Below, in pieces: positions 23,970 through 27,864 of a stretch of 27,864 bases of DNA. The translations under genes and the position numbers were made by a program. Within the stretch, counting starts at the first letter, position 1, and each line of letters begins with the position of its first letter. The stretch spans positions 1-27,864 of the forward strand of contig CAZWJH010000024.1 of NCBI GenBank assembly GCA_964634755.1, read 5' to 3'. The stretch comes from JALXDT01 sp964634755. Lineage in GTDB: Bacteria > Acidobacteriota > Aminicenantia > JAMOAD01. A model generated the notes under the pieces. It saw only the letters and a list, made by a program, of their open reading frames with translations, was not told where the DNA came from and did no database searches.

Positions 23970-24296
23970 TTAATTTTCAGTTTTCACATTAGTATCTGTT
24001 AAAACAGTAGCTATTGCATTTTTTGAAATTTCGATTTTTACATTATTTGCTATTTTTAATTCAAAAGTTCTCTCTTTTACTCCCATAATAGTACCGATAA
24101 TTCCACCTGATGTCATTACTTTTGCACCCGGCTTTAAGCTATTAATCATTTCAATGTGTTTTTTTTGCTTTTTTTTGGCTGGTAAAATCAAAAGCAAATA
24201 AAAGATGATAAAAATCACCACCAAAGGCAAAAGAGATACCAGCATATTAGGCTGCTGGGGCTGTTGCTGATTTAAAAAATTTAACATTCCTAACAT
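23970..24296 (-). CDS. yajC: Preprotein translocase accessory subunit YajC
   Basis: This 108-residue protein has a Gln/Pro-rich start, one membrane helix at about 19-40 (MLVSLLPLVVIFIIFYLLLI), then RPAKKKQKK-like basic residues (LPAKKKQKKHIEM). It continues LKPGAKVMTSGGIIGTI and VKIEISKNAIATVL, the full YajC signature. It joins SecD and SecF in the inner membrane. AAGGAGAG inside the end of tgt serves its ATG at 24296, which lies one base after the tgt stop. A second ATG nine bases in is possible. Confidence 0.95.
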   Translation of the reverse strand: MLGMLNFLNQQQPQQPNMLVSLLPLVVIFIIFYLLLILPAKKKQKKHIEMINSLKPGAKVMTSGGIIGTIMGVKERTFELKIANNVKIEISKNAIATVLTDTNVKTEN

Positions 24297-24297
24297 C

Positions 24298-25416
24298 TTA
24301 ACTCTCCTTGTATTTTTTAAAAAAATTTTCCTTAAATGTATTAAATTCGTAAAGTTCTATAGAGTGCCTCATTTTTCTCATTATGTCAAGGTAGAAGAAT
24401 AAATTGTGTGTTGTGGCAAGTATACTATAATTGATTTCTTTGGCTACATAAAGGTGCCTTAGATAGGCTTTTGAAAAATTCCTGCATGTATAACATTTAC
24501 AATCCTCATCCAAAGGGGAAAAATCATCAGAATAAACAGAGTTTTTTATAACCACTTTACCTTTATGAGTGTAAAGCCATCCTGTTCTTGCGTTTCTTGT
24601 TGGCAAAACACAATCAAACATATCAACACCTATCTCAACAGCTCTTATTATATCCTCCGGTTTTCCAACTCCCATAAGATAAACTGGTATCTCCTTGGGA
24701 ACAATTTCTCTTGTAAGTTTTATGATTTTAAACATCTCCTCTTTGCTCTCTCCTACGGAAAGCCCTCCTATTGCTATTGCTTCGTACCCCATTTCAAGTA
24801 ATTTTTCAGTTGATTTTTTTCTCAAATCCTCAAAAATTCCTCCTTGGGTTATTCCGAACAAAATACCCTTAGGTTTTGTCTTATTATAGTATTCAAGAGC
24901 TCTTTTTTCCCAGTCCAGTGTTACCTCAAGAGCATACTTTACCTTTTCATAGGGGGAGGGGTATTCCACAAGGTAATCAAGGGGCATCATTATATCAACT
25001 CCTATTTCAGACTGCCATTTTATAACATCTTCCGGAGTAAAAAAGATTTCTTTCCCGTCAAGATGGGATTTGAATTTCACTCCTCGATCAGAAATTTTTG
25101 AAAGAGATGAAAGGGATAATATTTGAAAACCTCCGCTGTCAGTTAAAATTGGTCTGTCCCACCCGATAAATTTATGAATTCCTTCGGCTTTTTTTATAAT
25201 CTCAATACCCGGTCTTAAAAATATGTGGTATAAATTATTTAAAATTATTTGAGCTCCGATTTCCTCAAGCTCTTTATGAACCATTCCTTTTACAGCTCCT
25301 TGAGTACCAACAGGCATAAAAACAGGGGTGTTTATCTCTCCATGAGCTGTTTTCAAGATTCCCCTTCTTGGGAAATGTTTCCTCTCTTCATTTATAATTT
25401 TGAAAATATTGCTCAT
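24298..25416 (-). CDS. tgt: Queuine/preQ1 tRNA-ribosyltransferase Tgt
   Basis: This 372-residue enzyme swaps guanine-34 for preQ1 in tRNAs with GUN anticodons. It shows TPVFMPVGTQGAVKGM, ILNNLYHIFLRPG, Asp93 in TDSGGFQILSLS, and the nucleophile region GVDMFDCVLPTRNARTG. The zinc site is CKCYTCRNF with a later His in ATTHNLFFY. Length is standard. Its ATG overlaps the preceding methyltransferase stop (ATGA), and yajC starts 1 nt after its own stop. The tgt-yajC-secDF order is common in bacteria. Confidence 0.97.
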   Translation of the reverse strand: MSNIFKIINEERKHFPRRGILKTAHGEINTPVFMPVGTQGAVKGMVHKELEEIGAQIILNNLYHIFLRPGIEIIKKAEGIHKFIGWDRPILTDSGGFQILSLSSLSKISDRGVKFKSHLDGKEIFFTPEDVIKWQSEIGVDIMMPLDYLVEYPSPYEKVKYALEVTLDWEKRALEYYNKTKPKGILFGITQGGIFEDLRKKSTEKLLEMGYEAIAIGGLSVGESKEEMFKIIKLTREIVPKEIPVYLMGVGKPEDIIRAVEIGVDMFDCVLPTRNARTGWLYTHKGKVVIKNSVYSDDFSPLDEDCKCYTCRNFSKAYLRHLYVAKEINYSILATTHNLFFYLDIMRKMRHSIELYEFNTFKENFFKKYKES

Positions 25417-26216
25417 CTTTTTTCCGCTATTATAAAAGTGGCATAACCTGTTTTAAAAAAGAGGAGTTTGTCAATCAGTGTTATAGCCCTTAAGAAAGGA
25501 TAAATTATTCTGTAAATATTATAAACTTTTTTATTTCCTTTAAGCTCTTGCTCGCTTTCCGGTGATATTGAGCCTGTTCTCAATTGAGTCTTCTTCTTTC
25601 TTTTGATAATTTTCACGAATAATATATTAAGTGTCATTTCAACAAGTTCAGTGAAGAATTTTGAGTACGTAGTCGCTTTTATAATCTCAAAGTCTCTTTC
25701 TTTTAGCATCTCTTTAAGCATTTTAAGAGAATATCCCTCTCTTTTGTGTCCGTAGATCTCGGGTTTCATCCCGAATAGTAATTTTATTTTATTAAGAATA
25801 AAGAATTTTCCCGAAATGGGGGTGGAAATTATAATCTTTCCATTCTTTTTAAGAATTTCTTTTATCTCATCCAGAAGTAAGCCATCATTATCAAGATGCT
25901 CAAGAATATCGAGAGCAAAAACAAAGTCTGCTGAATTTTTTTTAAATGGCAGGTTTTCTCTGATTTGAACAATGTTCTTTTCAAGTATGGATAAAGCAGT
26001 TGTAAGAGTTTTCATCTCTGTGTCAGAATGAATCCACTTGCCTCCGAGTTCTTTGATAAAGTAAGATACAACTCCCTGTCGACAACCTATGTCAAGAACA
26101 GTTTGGCTATTACCTATCCTGCCAACGGATTTTTTTATTAAATTTACCTTTTCCTTTTTCATGTAGGAATATTTGAAAAGTTCTATCTGCCATGGAATTT
26201 TTTTATTATTTTGCAT
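25413..26216 (-). CDS. Class I SAM-dependent methyltransferase, unknown substrate
   Basis: This 267-residue protein has a Rossmann methyltransferase domain at about 45-170. The SAM-binding motif I reads VLDIGCRQGVVSYFI, motif II has WIHSDTEM, and ADFVFALDILEHLDNDG with GKIIISTPISG are the later motifs. About 100 residues follow, ending in a hydrophobic, aromatic stretch (YRIIYPFLRAITLIDKLLFF) that may touch the membrane. This layout occurs in methyltransferases of lipids, quinones or surface sugars, but I cannot choose. The ribosome site before the ATG at 26216 is weak. It is the first gene of the run leading to tgt and the Sec genes, and its stop overlaps the tgt start. Confidence 0.8.
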   Translation of the reverse strand: MQNNKKIPWQIELFKYSYMKKEKVNLIKKSVGRIGNSQTVLDIGCRQGVVSYFIKELGGKWIHSDTEMKTLTTALSILEKNIVQIRENLPFKKNSADFVFALDILEHLDNDGLLLDEIKEILKKNGKIIISTPISGKFFILNKIKLLFGMKPEIYGHKREGYSLKMLKEMLKERDFEIIKATTYSKFFTELVEMTLNILFVKIIKRKKKTQLRTGSISPESEQELKGNKKVYNIYRIIYPFLRAITLIDKLLFFKTGYATFIIAEKR

Positions 26217-26289
26217 AAGAAATTTTAATTTTTTTTTTGTAAAAATGCAAATCTAATGTTTCAAAAACAAGAGAATGTTTTTCTTTTTG

Positions 26290-26318
26290 TTGAAAATAAG
26301 GATAATGAATGATATTAT
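26290..26318 (+). promoter_or_regulatory. Promoter of the anchored TPR gene
   Basis: TTGAAA (26290-26295) and TATTAT (26313-26318) are 17 nt apart, each 5 of 6 to consensus. A full TATAAT overlaps slightly downstream (26316-26321) but with a 20-nt spacer. GAAGGAG at 26336-26342 serves the ATG at 26348. Confidence 0.5.
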
Positions 26319-26347
26319 AATTAACTTTCTATTGTGAAGGAGTCAAA

Positions 26348-26995
26348 ATGAAGAGCAAAGAAAGACATGAAATTAAAGAAAATGAACTTGCTGAAATTTT
26401 TAAAAAAGTAATTTATTTTTTTGAGGATTACAAGAAAGAAGCAATCTATGCGGGAATAGGAATATTGGGTATTCTTTTGATTTACATTGGTGCCTGGGTA
26501 TACAATTCATACAAAGTAAGCGATCAGAATAAAAGTTTTAATGAAGAAATCAATCTTTTAAAGGAAGGCTCAAAGAATAAAGAAAAAATACTAAAACTTG
26601 CAAAGAAAGGAGGAGTAGCAACTTTTGGAATTTTTGTTCTTGCTGAAGAACATATTAATAAGGGAGAATATGAAAAAGCATTGGAATTAATAAAGAAAGT
26701 AAAAAAAGGCTCAGGTATGATAAATTATCTAAAGGCAGAGGCAATTAAAATTCAGATAAATTATGCTAAAAAGGAATACGATAAAATAATAAATCTTTAC
26801 AGAGGAAAGCTTAAAACTTTATTAAAAGATAATAAGGAATTTCCAGCTGATCTAATACTATTTTATGTGGCAAACTCCTATGAATTAAAAGGGGACACTG
26901 ATTCGGCAAGAAAAATACTTGAGGAGATAAGAACAAACTTTCCTTACTCAAGCTATGGGATCTCAGCGGCAAAAAAGCTAATAAGCCTCAGATAA
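26348..26995 (+). CDS. YfgM-like membrane-anchored TPR protein
   Basis: This 215-residue protein has a charged N-terminal region of about 33 residues, one membrane helix (about 34-54, AIYAGIGILGILLIYIGAWV) and an external helical domain. That domain has tetratricopeptide-like repeats: FVLAEEHINKGEYEKALELI, then AEAIKIQINYAKKEYDKIIN, then YVANSYELKGDTDSARKIL. The final repeat reads FPYSSYGISAAKKLISL. This matches the YfgM layout, in which the protein binds SecYEG and periplasmic chaperones. It is close to the Sec gene run but on the other strand. The motif match is moderate, and a generic anchored TPR protein is the safer reading. Its stop is 6 nt from the convergent MobB stop. Confidence 0.72.
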   Translation: MKSKERHEIKENELAEIFKKVIYFFEDYKKEAIYAGIGILGILLIYIGAWVYNSYKVSDQNKSFNEEINLLKEGSKNKEKILKLAKKGGVATFGIFVLAEEHINKGEYEKALELIKKVKKGSGMINYLKAEAIKIQINYAKKEYDKIINLYRGKLKTLLKDNKEFPADLILFYVANSYELKGDTDSARKILEEIRTNFPYSSYGISAAKKLISLR

Positions 26996-27001
26996 AAGAA
27001 T

Positions 27002-27739
27002 TTACTCAAGCTCAAATTTAATTTCAACAGGCCCTTTTTCTATTCCCTTTAGAGTTTTAAGATAAGCAGAGACTATGTTTTTAAGGGCATCCGCTGTGAA
27101 TTTGTTTAAAACAAGCTCTTCGTTGTTAATGGTAACACTTATTGGCTCTTTATCTTTAATATAAGAACACCTGTAAATATCAACTTTTTTATTTATAAGT
27201 TTTAATCCGAATTCATAACATGTTCTTTCATTACATTTTCCGCAATTTATATTAGGAAGCAAAAAGCCATCTTCCAAAATTCTGTTTACCATTTCATCCA
27301 AATCTTCCAATGTCCATATTTTATGTTTCTCACTTTGTATATTGTTTAATGAAAAATAGCCGAACTCAAGGCCATCGGAGAGTTTTTCTATCTCACCTTC
27401 CTCTTTAATACATATAATTTTAGGAAGATTTTTAACACTTTTAAATCCTTCAACAATCAAAATATCCGTATCAAGGGTTCTTACTATGTCATTATAAGAA
27501 TCTCTCTCTTTTGAAAAAATAATTTGAGAATCCTCAAAAAGTCCTATAACTTTGTCAGCCCTTTCAAAAAGAGTGTTTGTATCAAAACCCTCTTCAAGTT
27601 TTGCTTTGCTTGAGCTGTGCTTAATAATTGTTACATTCTTACCCGATTTCTCTTTGATTCTTTCTGTAAGTTTTTTTATCAAAAATGTTTTTCCACTGTT
27701 TTTAAAACCTATTACACCAACACCTTTTATTCTTCTCAT
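27002..27739 (-). CDS. MobB-like GTPase fused to a 4Fe-4S domain
   Basis: This 245-residue protein has an N-terminal MobB domain (about 1-155). The P-loop is GFKNSGKT (11-18), followed by VTIIKHSSSK, an Asp-rich segment FDTNTLFERAD and ILIVEGFKSVKNLPKI, all typical of the molybdopterin-guanine dinucleotide adapter. Residues 160-192 read LLPNINCGKCNERTCYEFG and end at Cys191. The cysteines (166, 169, 174, 191) are spaced C-x2-C-x4-C-x16-C, the spacing of the 4Fe-4S domain found in RnfB and CO dehydrogenase/ACS subunits. About 50 further residues follow. It probably aids maturation of a Mo or W enzyme, with the Fe-S part as a sensor or electron site. GAGGAGG precedes the ATG. Confidence 0.87.
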   Translation of the reverse strand: MRRIKGVGVIGFKNSGKTFLIKKLTERIKEKSGKNVTIIKHSSSKAKLEEGFDTNTLFERADKVIGLFEDSQIIFSKERDSYNDIVRTLDTDILIVEGFKSVKNLPKIICIKEEGEIEKLSDGLEFGYFSLNNIQSEKHKIWTLEDLDEMVNRILEDGFLLPNINCGKCNERTCYEFGLKLINKKVDIYRCSYIKDKEPISVTINNEELVLNKFTADALKNIVSAYLKTLKGIEKGPVEIKFELE

Positions 27740-27764
27740 CTCAGACCTCCTCTAAAGGGGAGTA

Positions 27765-27792
27765 ATTATAATACAAAAGTGGAAAAATTCAA
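27765..27792 (-). promoter_or_regulatory. Promoter of the mobB-like gene
   Basis: On the minus strand TTGAAT (27792-27787) and a perfect TATAAT (27770-27765) are 16 nt apart. Transcription would start near 27758, giving a leader of about 20 nt before the ATG at 27739 with its GAGGAGG site. Confidence 0.55.
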
Positions 27793-27803
27793 ATAAAAAA
27801 AGA

Positions 27804-27821
27804 TTCTGTCCACTTCTGTCC
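27804..27821. repeat. Paired 8-bp direct repeat TTCTGTCC, 10-bp period
   Basis: TTCTGTCC occurs at 27804-27811 and again at 27814-27821. The two copies lie one helical turn apart, upstream of the mobB promoter. They could be a regulator-binding site, or part of the end of an insertion sequence that lies beyond the right edge, since some element ends carry repeated GGACAG-type boxes. No coding region was seen between here and the edge. Confidence 0.4.
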
Positions 27822-27864
27822 TGAAAAATTTTAGAGATTGAAGCACCTCCATGTGAAGATGTAA

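Noticed and set aside
26217..26289. Imperfect inverted repeat (TTTCAA...TTGAAA) between the methyltransferase and TPR genes
   Set aside because: Only six base pairs match before mismatches in A/T-rich sequence, and part of it is the -35 box. It is not convincing as an operator or terminator.

Overview
The window is a gene-dense stretch of chromosome from an AT-rich bacterium (about one third G+C by eye). Shine-Dalgarno sites are strong, and genes in a run are often joined by 1-14 nt overlaps or short gaps. The periplasmic binding protein (12611-13438) has an export signal but no lipobox cysteine. With the SecDF-YajC set and a YfgM-like anchored protein, this leans towards a cell with two membranes, but that is inference. 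Split glycine decarboxylase (gcvPA/gcvPB), two-subunit glycyl-tRNA synthetase, glutamine synthetase of the I-alpha kind and molybdenum-cofactor genes fit an anaerobic, perhaps thermophilic, deep-branching lineage. I cannot name the phylum. No rRNA, tRNA, CRISPR array or complete mobile element was seen.

Layout. 1-512 (+): the end of a membrane protein coupled to a VanZ-like protein. 586-912 (-): a stranded C-terminal piece of what looks like a glycoside-hydrolase-like protein, then a gene-free stretch to a good promoter at 1183-1210. 1241-5181 (+): an orphan CheA kinase coupled to an unknown helical-repeat protein. 5182-10935 (-): one long run in the order moaD, moaE, glnA, GT4 glycosyltransferase, WecG/TagA glycosyltransferase, hexapeptide acyltransferase, lipid-carrier sugar-phosphate transferase. 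10978-13438 (+): rmuC, acpS and a BtuF-like binding protein. 13435-20931 (-): gcvH, gcvPA, gcvPB, glyQ, glyS, pyk. 21061-26216 (-): methyltransferase, tgt, yajC, secD, secF. 26348-26995 (+): an anchored TPR protein. 27002-27739 (-): MobB with an added Fe-S domain. The right edge carries a paired 8-bp repeat that might be a mobile-element end.

How the genes fit together. The gcv-gly run puts glycine breakdown or synthesis next to glycine charging of tRNA, with pyruvate kinase last; the T-protein and the L-protein are not here. MoaD and MoaE convert precursor Z to molybdopterin, and MobB assists later nucleotide attachment, so the host should make a molybdenum or tungsten enzyme. The four sugar genes after glnA look like a small surface-polysaccharide set that starts on a lipid carrier. 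YajC-SecD-SecF are the accessory protein-export complex, in the common tgt-yajC-secD-secF order.

Most of the window is housekeeping, and I see no clear new defence or mobile system. The items most worth a second look are the MobB-Fe-S fusion, the CheA/helical-repeat pair, the glycine operon lacking gcvT, and SecF with an inserted helical region and a very basic tail.
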